NCBI RefSeq assembly: GCF_010093815.1 | Contig: NW_022985554.1 | Span: forward strand, 1,396,999 to 1,460,998 | DNA: 64,000 nt | From: Pseudovirgaria hyperparasitica | Lineage: Eukaryota; Ascomycota; Dothideomycetes; Acrospermales; Acrospermaceae | Direction of reading: 5' to 3' | Part shown: piece after piece, positions 22,196 through 34,097 of the stretch | Position numbering within the stretch: the first letter of the stretch is position 1 | Layout of the letters: each line of letters begins with the position of its first letter | Made by a program: the position numbers and the translations under genes | Notes under the pieces: model-generated | The model's database searches: none | The model's input: the letters and a program-made list of their open reading frames with translations, nothing else | What the model was told of the DNA's origin: nothing

Positions 22196-22878
22196 AGAGT
22201 AGTTACATGTGCTGTTCTCGTTGTCAGTGGGCTTTCAGTATATGTAGAACCGAGGGATATACATGTTGTAGCATCGTGTCTTGCTCTGGTCACGGCGCGT
22301 GGGAAGGCGAGCAGGACCGGACACACAAGCCGCCATTGGAGACGAGCACCGCTGGATTGCAGGGCGAGTATGGTAACATAGTGCTGTGCTTTGGCGGTGG
22401 GAGAGCATCACACTCCATTTCAATGACTGTGCTGGCAACAGGCAGCAGCCGCGTTCGACGAGTGGAAGAGGTATTGTAGATGTTTCGTGACGCGCCCCGC
22501 GTCCTCAACCATTTTCCAATTGGGAGTCGGGAAACTTGCGGCCAAGAACCAAGCACAGGGCAGGCATCCGGGTCAGGTGGCGGCGCTTAATCGGGGCCGC
22601 AGACCCACAAGAATGGTCTTAAGCTGTGAACGACATTGGATAGTGTGACAACTGCTGTTGGATGCGTAGGTTTATAATATAATATGAATGGACTACACCA
22701 GTAGACGATGATATACGCTACGTACAGAGGGCATGACTCGGGCTCCTTTTGTAGAACGATTGGTGCATATCAACGGCATGCTAGAGTAGTACAAGAGGGC
22801 CCACCTTAAGAATGAGCCTGGTATTAATGTTTCCTGTCCGAACTCCTTGCCCTATATTACAAAATAATCACAGTCAGC
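22196..22878. other. Region between MDM31-like and exonuclease genes
   Basis: Tandem genes on the minus strand. This stretch should contain the 3' flank of the MDM31-like gene and the promoter, and perhaps a short first exon, of the exonuclease. A branch-like CTGAC followed by an AACAG acceptor can be read on the minus strand around 22216-22227, which would fit such an exon, but no donor with the right phase was found. Confidence 0.4.
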
Positions 22879-25008
22879 TCAGGCGATATTGCCTGCGAGC
22901 CCAATGAACAGAGCCTGGGCTGCAAGCTGCAGCGTCCAGATTCCAACCTTTTTGAACCTTCGTTTGCGTGAACGGGCATCGCTTGTAACGTCGCGAGAGA
23001 AAGCATCGTAGACCTTGTGAATGTTAGCAGATACCCTAGCAGAAATTATGGGCTCAGGAAGTTATACCTCGCGCGACAGATCCTCTATCAACCCACTGTC
23101 CCACGTCGTCCATGCTCCATTGAAGTCGCTCAATTGCTTTACAATCCTGCAGTTGACAGGGATAAAAGTCCTCTTCGAATTGATATATGCCACGATAGGC
23201 CGTATGAGAGCGTTATTGACGTATGAAATGTCATTAGTGAAGAGCGGGACGGCGGCCCTCACGTCATTGAGATGCACTCGAAGATCCATGACAATGAATC
23301 GTTTGTCGTCATCGTCATCTGATGTCTTTAATGTCGGCTCGTCTGTTTGGGCAGCCAGATGCCCACTTGCGTCTTGTGGATTTGGAGCAATGAACCTGTG
23401 ACCGTTTGACGTGACAGAGGCCTCCATGCGATCGTAGAAATCGGACATGACCTTCACGATACTTCCGTCGTGCTCTGCAGGAAGCATGATATCTGCAACA
23501 ATATCGACGTTACCTTCGTGAATCCAGGAAAAGGTGCCTTCTACGCCTCTGTTTAGATGGTCAATATTAAGCCCGTCGATCCTAACACGGCTATGCTTTT
23601 TCCAAAGACCTGATTCTGTATCACGGCCTTCGCTCAGCTGAGTTCCAGTGTAATTGTGCGTCTGGCGAGGATGAATAGTGAATAAAGAGTTGTCGTATGA
23701 TCCAGACATCATGTTGGCCGACATGAAATCATAAAAGAGCCACTGCTTTCTGAGTTGTGGCAAGTCACATGAGTAGATGCTCACTGGGAATGGTCTGAAA
23801 CCATCAGGCTGATATACCGTGACCAGTAAATCTTCAAGCCTAAACGAGTCCAACTCAAAGTCTCCGGGATTATGCTCATGTCTGTATGATTTAGGATCGA
23901 CGGGTTCCGTCAATGGTCGAACGTATGTTCTGTCGATCACACCTCGCACCCCTCGGACTTCTACATCTTGTAGTAGGCCCTTGCCGTTGAACCACTTGGC
24001 AAAAGAGAGGGTCACGTTGACCGTATCGATTGATATGTCGAATTGGGTGTAGTTCGTATCCTCTTCCTCCTCTTCCACGCCATCCTTTTCTCTTTGTGTG
24101 GCCGCAAGAGCGGCCTCCGCGGCGGATGATTGAGACCCTTTGGATACATTTGCTTTCCCCTGCCCAGGTCTTCGCGAGACAAAAACCTTCTGAAAGGATA
24201 TAACACCGTCTTTCCATTTTGGCACGACAGCAGATTCGAAAATAACCTTGATCCCAGATGACTGCGTCAAGTAACCACCAATCCAACGCGCAAGAGTTTC
24301 TGTTGACGTTTAGAGTTGAATAAAGCAATCACGAAACAACATACCCTGTGCAAAGACTGTATTAACAGTAATGATAGCCAGTGAGAAGAACGTCGTTGTT
24401 CCGAGCACAATCCAAAGAACGTGGCCCAGAAAGATCCAGGAGAAGAATCCGGACATCTCGTCCAGAGTGTAGGGCCGCCCGCTTCTTATAGTGAACCATT
24501 TGAAGCGCAAGCTTAGGCGCTGCCAGAAGCCTGTCGCTGTCGCAAGTAGCTCCTCCTTTGTAGGACGATGAAGATGTGGAAAGCGATTTAAGAGGCCACT
24601 GGATTGGTCGTCCTCGGTATTTTCATCTTTGCTCTTCTCGGTATCCTTGACTGTTTTCTTATGCCCTGCTCGATCTGCATCTTTGCTTTCTCTATCGGTA
24701 CTAGACCATCTCTTTGTGCTAGAAGTTGTCTGCCATGATGTTTGTCGTACGTCCGTCAATATCCGGCTTCTCCAAGCTGTGGTTGCCAAAGCGGCTGTGC
24801 TATCCTCACTCCGAAACCTCGTAGTGTTACACCTATGCGCGACAAGCCGGAATGTAGCTATCTGGACCAGCGGAGGAAGTGCTTTGCGTTCGAGGAGAGA
24901 AGAGGCGCGCGTCGCGATAGAAATGAGTTGACTGGAACGCGATAGAGGCAGGTCAGCGAAATTTCGCCATAGTGCTCCGCCGGCACGATATCCAGCATTG
25001 CGACTCAT
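22879..25008 (-). CDS. Mitochondrial inner-membrane protein, Mdm31/Mdm32 family
   Basis: Needed for mitochondrial shape, inheritance and lipid homeostasis in yeast. Three exons (25008-24345, 24299-23068, 23013-22879) join to 676 residues. The N-terminus is rich in Arg and Ser with few acids, as in a matrix presequence. It is followed by a charged, disordered stretch and a conserved block (FWQRLSLRFKWFTIRSGRPYTLDE, then FFSWIFLGHVLWIVLGTTTF as the first TM). The central body contains family signatures such as GVISFQKVFVSRRPGQGKANV, LLQDVEVRGVRGVIDRTYVR and LRKQWLFYDFMSANMMSGSYDNSLF. The last exon encodes a second hydrophobic helix (VGIWTLQLAAQALFIGLAGN). This topology fits two inner-membrane anchors with a large domain in the intermembrane space. 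I cannot separate Mdm31 from Mdm32 with confidence. Confidence 0.92.
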
Positions 25009-25660
25009 TGTCTTCGTGAGACGGTCATGGCGATGTGGTATTCAGAATTCAGAAAGTTGTGGCTGGTTTTGACGAAGCCAGAGAAGTGTGAATTTGTCAC
25101 CCGTGCCACACGATGTATTAATGGACGAGGGCTGTCGCGGTTGAAATGCAGATTAACAGCGGAACCCGTAGGAAGGAAGAAGAAATATAAGAAGTATTAT
25201 GTGAACAATTCGAGGAACAGGACGTAGTAGGGCGATCTGCAAGTTCAGATTCTCGGTTTCTTAACCCTGGCAGGTCAACGATGACGATGGATTTTAGCGT
25301 CGGAAATACGGGTTCCCTACAGTACCGCGGGCGTAAACCTCAACTTGACTAAGCATAGATGCTGTCCATGGATTTAAATGACATGCATCGACAACTTTTC
25401 AGGGAGACAAGATTAAAAGAGTATTTTTATACAGTGGAGATGAACCTCTATGGCCACAAAAAAAGACAGAAGCTTCATACGCATCGCTCTTATGCGAGGT
25501 CTGCTCCTCAAAGTATGAAACGCATAATTGTTGCGACAGCAGACACCGCCAGCCCCAAGTTGATGCCCTATGTCATCAGTGTTGATATCATCCCACGAGC
25601 AATCGAGTGCTTCATCCCAAAACGCCAGATAAAATCCCTGCCAGACATAACACCATCAGG
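25009..25660. other. Intergenic region between transcription factor and MDM31-like gene
   Basis: No gene is seen. It holds the promoter of the MDM31-like gene next to 25008 and the 3' end of the Zn2Cys6 factor. Confidence 0.5.
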
Positions 25661-28243
25661 TCAGGGGAAATAAGTTCCATGCAGGCTGTTCTGCACGCCA
25701 TTATTCGGCTGGCTGCCTTGACCATTAATACCGCCTGCGCCGCCCATGCCCATGCCCATACTATTCGCATCATTAAGAAACCAACTCCAGTCTTGATCGA
25801 TGTCCATGGCGCCCATGCTCCATGGATTTGCAGCATTGGAGGCAGAGAAGGTGCCGAGCCCGTCTTCCCCGCCGATCGACGACGCCGCTTGGTTGGCTTC
25901 GAGGTTGTTAGGCATATAGAAGCCGTCATATACTAAGAACGGATCATGCATCTCAACAGCTTTGCCTGTGTTCCTCGCTGTGGAAGGTGAGATGATAGAC
26001 GGAGTCGTGGCCGGGGTAGAGCTCGGCTTATGAAGATGATTCAAGTTGTTGTTGGGATATACGGTGGGTGAGTTGGAAGAGTTCATGGATGGTGGTGTAT
26101 TTATTGTCGAGTTTGAAGCGGAGGGAGTTGATAGAGGATTGAAATTTGAGCCGCAGCGTACGGAGATGGTTCCAAAGTAAGGAATGATGATCCTGGCGGA
26201 ATGCGACATTGTTTTGCACGTAGACATGTCCATGTGACGGACCGTACTGAGCTGCTCCAAGACCTTGTAGCTTTGTGCCGCGACCTTCCCGCCTTTCTCG
26301 TCGGATGCGCGCTGGAAAATGTCCATGCTTATCTCAATCATACGCCAATCGGTTTCCTCTTGCAGAGGATTCGGGACTGCACCCAATCTACCGTAGCCGA
26401 GCAGACCAAGTAGAACGAGAATAGATGCCGTGAAACCAAGGAAATCTACAGCTTTGCACTCATACAGAGGTTGACCTGTACCGGCACGAAGTAGGTGGTA
26501 GAGTCGTAACATCTCGCGAGCACTGTTGAGACACGTTGTCCGACTGTACTCGTATCGGGGATTGTTGGCGCTCTGAAGCATGAACGGCAAGTGAAGGTAG
26601 ACTCGGATTTGGTGGTACGCCATCTGCGACAGCAATTTCTCTTTCAATACAGCAGCACCTACTGGTCGATGGATGTCAACAACGTCTGCCTCCAAAGCAG
26701 CGGTGTCCCACCACCCGGGAGGCACTAGGCTTAAAACCCTTTCCAGTTCACTGTCGATGTCAAGAGTGGATGAGAAAGAGGATGGAGCGGTTCCTTGGGT
26801 CCGATCGATGACTTTACCGGCGAGCTTAGAGATTGAGGTAAGGAATGCAAAGGGCGATTGGGTGTGGTCGGCCATGGCACCCCGAAGTTCGAGATCACAG
26901 TGCAAGTCAGGTATACCATAGGGAAGGCCTAGTAGGAGACTGATGAAACGATCGCCCTGATATAGTACCCACCATATACTGTCACGCTCAGGGGACATGG
27001 AGTGGTTGCGATGGAGACCCTGACAGCTGATTAGCAGAGATTCAACCATATACCAACCTAGAGATGTATGCACTTACGATCAATTGCGCATATGCTAGGC
27101 CTTTACGATAGCAAAGCCACGCTTTCCGGGGCTGGCCAATGTCTGCATAGCATTTCGCCGCAAGGATCAGGCACTCCATGCCTTCCAACGTTGAACCATA
27201 TTCATCATCGGCAAGAACCTCTCTCTCGACAAGAGCTAGATACTTCTCGATATCGTCTTGATCCACACTTATGCCAAGACCCAGGACAAGAAGGCCAAGC
27301 TGGGCAGGAAGGCCTTTAGTTAAAGCATCTGTGGCGAAGTCGGATAACGTGGCATATTTAATAGAGGTACCTGGACACTTTTGTCGGAATGTCGCCCACC
27401 AGTCCCCATTACGGGTGAGTAGTTCGACGGTCTTATCATATGAAGGCAACGGAGCCAGCAGGGCACGTCTTGTACGTTCGTATTTTTCTTTGGTGGCTGT
27501 TGATTGAGGGTCATGGAAAGTCTCAGGGGGTCTGCTTGGCTCGGCGCTCCAATCGAGGATAGGGCCCTTACTGGCATCAGAATTGTCGACATACTTCTGT
27601 CTGACTGGCATGCATTCGCTCAATGAAGTATCATTCTCATCAGCTCGACTGATCACGTCGTTGTTGAACATTTGTAAGAGAGGGGCATCCTTATGACTGT
27701 GGCTGACATCGGCAGCAACAGATACAGGTGGCGAATGAGGGAATGGCTCGCCCTTGAGGTTCCTGAGAGCTTCTGCTGAGGGCCGAGTGGTCCGATCTGT
27801 CCTATCGTCCCTTTCGTTCAAGAGGGTCTCAACCAAAGCCTCCAACCTAGAGACACGTTCACGTAGGTTTTTACGTTGATCAACAATGGCGTCAGCGGAA
27901 GCATGTTCTTGATCGATACATTTAGAGCCACGTGCGAAGCATTCTGTACAAATTTCTGGATTGTCTTGTGGGAAAATGCATCGTATCTTCCGTCTTCGAC
28001 CTGTGGCAAGTTTTAGTAGCGGCCCGTGAGAGATGACCAAGACTAGTCAAGGTAAGGACAGGGGCCTGGGTGCAAGGTATATATCTTAATGCGCTGTAGA
28101 TTTGCAGACGCGGACCCAGCCGGAAGGCCTGGTAGACTGTATTGGGATATAAAGAGGAGTGACTTACATTCGAAGCAACTATGTGTTCCCTTTCTCATCT
28201 TACGCGCCTTCTGGTCTGGCGAGTGTGACCTTTGAGGTGGCAT
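25661..28243 (-). CDS. Zn2Cys6 (binuclear zinc cluster) transcription factor with fungal-specific middle domain
   Basis: Nuclear DNA-binding regulator. Three exons (28243-28168, 28000-27078, 27019-25661) give 785 residues. The zinc cluster is complete, with spacing C-X2-C-X6-C-X9-C-X2-C-X6-C, and starts with SCFECRRRKIRC; the first intron splits the codon of the second Cys. A coiled-coil-like dimerisation segment follows (VSRLEALVETLLNERDD). The fungal-specific transcription factor domain spans about residues 230-560, with signature SIWWVLYQGDRFISLLLGLPYG. The last 150 residues are Asn/Ser/Pro/Gly-rich and look like an activation region. Start ATG 28243 was chosen because the frame upstream has no other ATG. 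The target pathway is unknown. The only nearby metabolic gene candidates are more than 15 kb to the left. Confidence 0.93.
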
Positions 28244-29706
28244 TGTGCCACTATCAGATATTACCAATCTTGCTGATGCGCCGGATCCTTAGAGTGAGCG
28301 ACGGGAATTCGTCCTGAGACCTGAGAGCAGAAAGGCCAGAATCCGGACGAAGCTGTACATAAGATTAAGAAAGAAAGCGTCCAACAGTCGAAAGGTAGCG
28401 AAGTATGTGGAATGGCTTCTTCATCTAAGGGGCTAGGCACCAAAGTATTGCGCAGTCATGGAGAGTTTGGGGATGCTGATTGCTGATGCTGATCCACCGA
28501 CTCCGTGCCTCCCGGACGAATAACGGACGGGTAAAGTGCTCGACTATGCCAAACTCTTCCTTACTTGAGGAACATATGGGCTAATTATGTACACTGTTTT
28601 CACTTGCTTCAAATCTGCTATAACATCCCTAGTCGGTCATTCACATTTCCCTCCCCACTGCTGCCAGTGTCGTAGACACTTTTGAGAAAACCTGAAGTGC
28701 GGTCTAGTATTGGTCCGACTCGGACTTCTCGCAGACACAGTCAAGCTAAACTAGATTGGGTAAGTATGCGAGAGATTCAAAGCTACGTAAGGTAAGCCTG
28801 CGAGGTGAAGTTGCAACTCATCCTGACTGATGTTGTATCAGCCAACGATCGAGTATCAAATGAGACGTCAAAGGATGCGGAAGCCTGATGCAGACCCTGC
28901 GATACGTACCACGAGCTGAACAATAATGCCTCAGCATCCGCGTTTCCATCACACAACATGGACCAACAAGGGCGCGAAACACAATTCCGTCCGCCCTGTC
29001 GCCATCTCCAGACATGAGTCTGGGCCTGGAAGTTGGACGATACCAACAACAGGAAATCCCCGGCGTGAATTGTGAAGCAGTGAAGCCTGTATCAGCATTC
29101 ACCACGAACAACGGCTTCAGTATAGCACAAGCCAAGAAGCCACAAGATCATTTCACAATCCAAGAACACACAGCCGTCTGTCCCTGCATGCATATATTTA
29201 CTGTCACTCGTTCGTATAGCATGCACCCATACGTAGTACCTTACAGTACGTACCCACTCAGCCGCAGCAGCGCAAGCCTCACACCAGGATCCAAAGTTGG
29301 ACCCACAAGGCAAAAAGACACGAACCCGACGAGCGAAGCCGAAACGAAGGCGTCAACCCGGCCGGACTGGTGGTAAGGCCACAAGGCTGTGAATGTCCCC
29401 CGGAGCCCCGCTGACGTACACACTCGCGGCGCAAGCCACCCGCTAATACCTATTCTTGCTCGCTCACATTCGTACTCACTTTCGCATTCGCACCACACAA
29501 AACCAGCATCTCCACAGTATCCATCGACTCGCATTGTATCCGAGCACGAATTCGACGACGGCTTGTTATATATACACACTTCAAGTCCGCCGCAAGCCTC
29601 TATCCATCTTCGCTCCTCTATCCATCGACGCAATCGTCAGCTACAAGAACATATATACCCACACGCACGTCACGTCACGTCACCCAATCCTCCACCCACA
29701 CTCTCC
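28244..29706. other. Intergenic region
   Basis: About 1.46 kb without a supportable exon. It separates the divergent Zn2Cys6 gene and the small two-TM gene. CTC/ACT-rich patches occur from 29440 on. Confidence 0.45.
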
Positions 29707-29890
29707 ACCACCACAACCACCACAACCACCACAACCACCACAACCACCACAACCACCACAACCACCACAACCACCACAACCACCACAACCACCACAACCA
29801 CNNNNNNNNNNNNNNNNNNNNNNNNNNNNNNNNNNNNNNNNNNNNNNNNCCACAACCACCACAACCACCACAACCACCACAACCACCACA
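29707..29890. repeat. CCACCACAA nonamer satellite with assembly gap
   Basis: Near-perfect tandem copies of a 9-base unit run on both sides of a gap and end directly at the ATG of the next gene. Because the unit is a multiple of three, every frame stays open through it and yields artificial homopeptide-like translations. Eleven or so copies are visible left of the gap and about four right of it. Confidence 0.9.
29802..29849. other. Run of 48 N (assembly gap inside the satellite)
   Basis: Unresolved bases within the nonamer array. The true length of the array is unknown. Confidence 0.98.
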
Positions 29891-30512
29891 ATGGCAACAA
29901 CAACAACAACAGCAGCAACCCACCACACACCCTCCTCCTCCCCCCGCCGCCGCGCCCGCGCATCAGACCCCTTCCTCTCCCTCCCAATCACACCCCCACC
30001 CACCTCCACAACAGACCAACCCACCACCGAAACCCCCAAACAAGCCCTGATCATAAAGGTATACCCCCCCTCCCATAACCAACCCCAAAGCTAACAACAA
30101 CAAAAAGCTCCTCCTAACCCCCCTCCTAACAACAACCTTCATCCTCTCCCTCCTCTACACAAACACGCGCGACCGCACCATCCGCGCCTCCCACGCGCCC
30201 CACGCCACAAAACCCCCTTCTCTCTTCTCCTCCATCTTCTCCTCCTCTTCCTCCTCGCTAGCGGCCGCAGAGCCGTACCAGCGACCGGCTGATTCGACGT
30301 GGGATGTTGATTCGACTGGCAGCGGGGATGATGGCAAAAAAGGCGGCGACGTGTGGGTGATGCGCAAGAAGCATCGCAAGATGGCACGGTTGCAGATTGG
30401 CGATGCGTTGGAGGGGATGCGGGTTGTGGTGCGGGTGTTGGGCGTGCTTGGGTGTGCTGCGGTTGTTGTGCTTGGGGTTTGGGGGTGGGGGGTTTGGATG
30501 AGGTGGGGTTGA
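29891..30512 (+). CDS. Small two-TM protein, function unknown
   Basis: Two exons (29891-30058, 30108-30512) joined at a GT-AG intron of 49 bases give 190 residues. The first 55 residues are Thr/Pro/Ser-rich. A hydrophobic segment right after the intron (LLLTPLLTTTFILSLLYT) and another at the C-terminus (VLGVLGCAAVVVLGVWGWGVW) look like membrane helices. Between them lies a polar loop with WDVDSTGSGDDGKK and a basic MRKKHRKMARLQIGDAL. I recognise no family. The strongest support is codon-clean joining and two plausible helices; the weakness is the low-complexity N-terminus that runs straight out of the satellite, so the start could be elsewhere. Confidence 0.6.
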
Positions 30513-31015
30513 AAAGAGGTGATGGAGATGGGTGAGGATGGGGTACGGAATGGAATTGGATGGAAGGAATTCATGACCTGATGAGAGATGAGACGAGTGA
30601 ACGAAAAGCACTAAGGTACCGATGAAAGAGCATAGTTATAGTTGAAGAGAGAAGAAGAAGAAAAAGAAGAAGAAAAAGAAGAAGAAAAAGAAGAAGAAAA
30701 AACAAGCCTGCCTACTCCGACATTGCAAAGTCGGAAATAGCGGCTATTCTATGCAATATTTCCGCAAAAATACCTAGAACGCATGATGAAGGGCAACATG
30801 CGCTGCTACCTGTACAACATACATATATCTATACGCCCAAGTGGCAGAACAAACAACTCCAATGCAGAATATTACCCCGCGTTTTCCGTTGGTCCTTTAA
30901 AACGCCGTGCTCATTCATGCAGGTACACACATATACACACAAACCTGTATGTGTATACTCAGGCAACTCTAGTCAAGCAACTCAAGTCAAGCATCTGAGA
31001 CTCTCTTCCAACCAT
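30513..31015. other. Convergent intergenic region with purine tract
   Basis: Lies between the 3' ends of the two-TM gene and the LYAR gene. A GAA/AAG-rich purine tract is at about 30645-30702. No gene is seen. Confidence 0.5.
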
Positions 31016-32814
31016 TCAGAAGAACAGAACAATCTCTCCCCGCTCATTGCGCCGCACCCGCAGACTCTTCCACAGCTCCTTCTCTTCCTCGCCTTTGCTC
31101 AGCCCGCCCCACTCCTCGCCGTCGTCCCAGCGCTCACTGCGCTCGCGATGATATCTCTTCAGCGCCTTGTTCATGCTCATCCCGTGCACGCTCTCGGGGC
31201 CTTTATTCACAAATCGCATGAATAGATCTGCGCGCTGCGCCGCAAAGGCCGCGTCGCCGTCTCGGTTATGCGCCGTCACTTTCAGGTCCTCGCTCTTGTG
31301 TAGCACCAGTGCGCGGGAGTCGCCCGACTTGTCCGAGCCGTCACTGGGCACCCGATACTCGATTCTCTTGACGGCGCGCCGCCCGTCGCGGTCGCCCGAA
31401 CTCTCGTCGCTACGGCGCTTGCGTCTGCGTCGGCGCTCCTCGGTACCTTCACGCTCTCGCTCTCGTTCACGTTCACGCTCTCGCTCGCCCGAGCCACGCT
31501 TCGGCCGCTTGCGCACCTGGACCAGCTGGACGGCGCGCCCCTTACTCGCGCTCTTGCGGCGTTCACGTTCGCGGCCCCGCTCGCGCTCGATGTGGGCGTT
31601 CTTACTGCGCTTGAGCGGGCTCATCGGGCTGGCCTCGGCGTCGACCCAGTCGGCGCCCGAGTAATCGGGGCTGGGCGGAAACGCGGGACGGGCAAGGAGG
31701 CGGGAGAGACCGCCGGTCAGGCCGGAGTGGAGTTCGGGCGGGGCGTCGGTCATGAGGGTATCGGCGGCCTGTTGGGCGTGGACGGCGTGCATGTCGAGTG
31801 GGTTCGGGGATGCGCGCTTGCGTTTCTTGTCTGTGGACGGGACAGTCATGCGGTCGGAGGGTTCGCGCGGTCGGACTTCGCGGATCTTGGGCGCTGGGGT
31901 GGTGTAGCTGTTCTTTGGGTGGTTGGGTTCGGTGTAGGAGTTGAAGCGTTCGAAGGAGGGTGCGACGGGAGCGTGGCCGTAGGAGAAGCCTGTGTCGGCA
32001 TAGGCTTCTTGAGAGTCGTATGCACCGGGGACAGGGAGGTGCTCTGTGTTCTGGTAGTCGTGCCGTACGAGTTCTTGCGAATGTGTCGTGGGTGCGGCGT
32101 TTTCGTGATGTGTATCTTCAATCATACGTGTCTCGTCGACGTCTGGCAGGGCGAGGCGCGAGGCATTAGGAGTCTTGTCCTCGACGAGAAAGTCGAAGAC
32201 ATTGACGGGCGGAGAGGGCGCGCGGGGTGGAGCGTCCACTATTGCGACTGAGGCATCTTGCTCAGACTCGACATACGCATGAGGAACCAGAGCAGTATTC
32301 TGATACTGCTGTGCCTGAGAGTCCTGCTGTCTTTGCTGGTTGTTGCCCTTCTTCTTGTCCTTGTACGTCGACCCCTGGTATTTCTGTGCTTCGCTGATGC
32401 AGCTCTAGAGCAAGGAGGTGTTAGCCATCTGCACGATGGGCGAATCGCAGTACGGTGGCGACGTGCGACCCGAATCTCTCCCGTTGTTTACAACAACAAC
32501 ATAAAAAAATAATTTTGACGAGGATTGTGAAGTGGGTGCGAGCGCGACAAACAACGTACAGTGTGGGCGCGATACTCGGTGCCGTAGAAATGGACCATGC
32601 AGTCCAGGCAGGTGAAGGTAGCCCCGCGACATTGGTTCCTGTGCGGATCGAGTTTCTTCTTGGTCAGGACATCGCCGCAGCTCTGTCAGGGCCACGCAGG
32701 GCTGTGGTTAGCAAAGTTCGAAGCCTTGCAAGGACGGTTTGAGTGCAAATTCTGCTCTGGGAGATGATACAGGAGGAGTGGGGCGTGAAGTACCTCGCAG
32801 GAGAAAGAAACCAT
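31016..32814 (-). CDS. LYAR-type C2HC zinc-finger nucleolar protein
   Basis: Homologues act in the nucleolus in ribosome biogenesis and bind nucleic acid. Three exons (32814-32794, 32682-32560, 32404-31016) give 510 residues. Exon 1 encodes only MVSFSCE; exon 2 carries SCGDVLTKKKLDPHRNQC and FTCLDCMVHFYGTEYRAHT; exon 3 begins SCISEAQKYQGSTYK. The paired zf-LYAR fingers are therefore intact in the first 65 residues. The rest is disordered, with a KKRKRASP basic motif, an Arg-Glu dipeptide repeat region near residue 300, and a conserved C-terminal block (DLFMRFVNKGPESVHGMSMN, then KALKRYHRERSERWDDGEEW). The exact codon phase at both introns supports the model. Fungal members are longer than the animal core because of the central repeats. 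Confidence 0.93.
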
Positions 32815-33246
32815 TGTCTCTCAGACGGGGGAGACTCGCAGCGTCAGCGTCCTGGGACAGAACACGACGACTTGGGAGAAGCGGTGTGTGTGTATTGGGG
32901 GAGCGAGTGGATGTGGATGGACAGACAGGATATCTAGAGTTGCGGTGAGTGGTACGGTCGGTAGTAGTGTAGGTAGATTGGGTGAAGAGGGATATCGTTG
33001 GTAGAACGAGGGGCGCAAAGAGAACAGAGCAGAAAGAGGGACGTGTTGAGTGAAAAGGGAAGTGGATTGGGATGAATTAGTTCTAAAAAGGGGGCCAAAG
33101 GGTTTGAGGTTTGTGGGCGTTTCAGTCTCCGTGCCTGAGGCCAGTTCGCTAGCTTGTTGGCCATCATCTGAGCCTGCGCCATGTTTCTCACCATCACGCA
33201 CTCTCACGCAGCCGCCCATCTATTTGCATGTCTCGGGGGGAACTGT

Positions 33247-33282
33247 CATTAGCACTCATTAGCACTCATTAGCACTCATTAA
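33247..33282. repeat. AGCACTCATT decamer tandem repeat
   Basis: Three perfect tandem decamers plus partial copies at both ends. Confidence 0.8.
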
Positions 33283-34057
33283 TAGCAGTCTTCTCGCCTG
33301 GCACGCGGCACATACTGCTGCTGCACCACCATCTGTGCCTCACCACCACTCCAATAATAGGACATGTGTCTTCATCATCCACTGACGGCTTCTGCACGCG
33401 ACAAAGCGTAGGTAGCTAGCTGTAGCTGTAGGTGTATGAGGCAGTTAATTACCTGGATTAAGCATTACTCCCGAAAGACATGATGATGATAACTTAATGC
33501 CTCATGTCGTTTGTGTCGTCCTGGAGTTCTAAAAGTGGAAGCTGATCGAGTACGTGCCAGATACTCGTCTATAATGATGCCTACGCGCTCTCCGTCCGGG
33601 CAGGGGGGGGAGCCCTGCGCAAAGTACTAGGGACTACAACTCGAAGCTGCACTTTCAAGATCTCTTCGATAATGTCAGCGCTTTGTATAGTAAATGCCAT
33701 AGTGAACAAGAATACAGGACGTAGGTATTGTGGCTGAGTGCTAACGATGGTGCTAAGGGGCGATACCAACGACGATACTAACCACTGATGATAATGCTAA
33801 CGGTAGTTGCTCGTGGTGTGTGTAGTGTACCTAGTGGGTGTACGTCCCGTCCCCACAGCGCCAACGTCGTCACACGCCCTATTTTTGGCTGCAACATCGA
33901 CGCAACGAACCGACATCCCACGTCACGAGTAGTATATATATTCCCAAGGGTCTACTAGCCTGACAAACCGTTAACCGTCTCCATAAAAATCAAGGGATAC
34001 CAAGTCGAGTTAGTCCATTCATTCATTCATCAATTCATTTAGTTAGTCGGAGGGACA

Positions 34058-34097
34058 AGAGTCAAGAGTCAAGAGTCAAGAATCAAGAATCAAAGAG
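34058..34097. repeat. AGAGTCA heptamer tandem repeat
   Basis: About five tandem heptamers, the later ones changed to AGAATCA. Confidence 0.75.

Noticed and set aside
29389-30094. Long frames through the nonamer satellite on both strands
   Set aside because: They stay open only because the repeat unit is a multiple of three and the gap is read as X; the translations are homopeptide-like.
33247-33282. Short regularly repeated decamers, considered as a CRISPR-like array
   Set aside because: There are no spacers; the copies are directly abutting and the host is a eukaryote.
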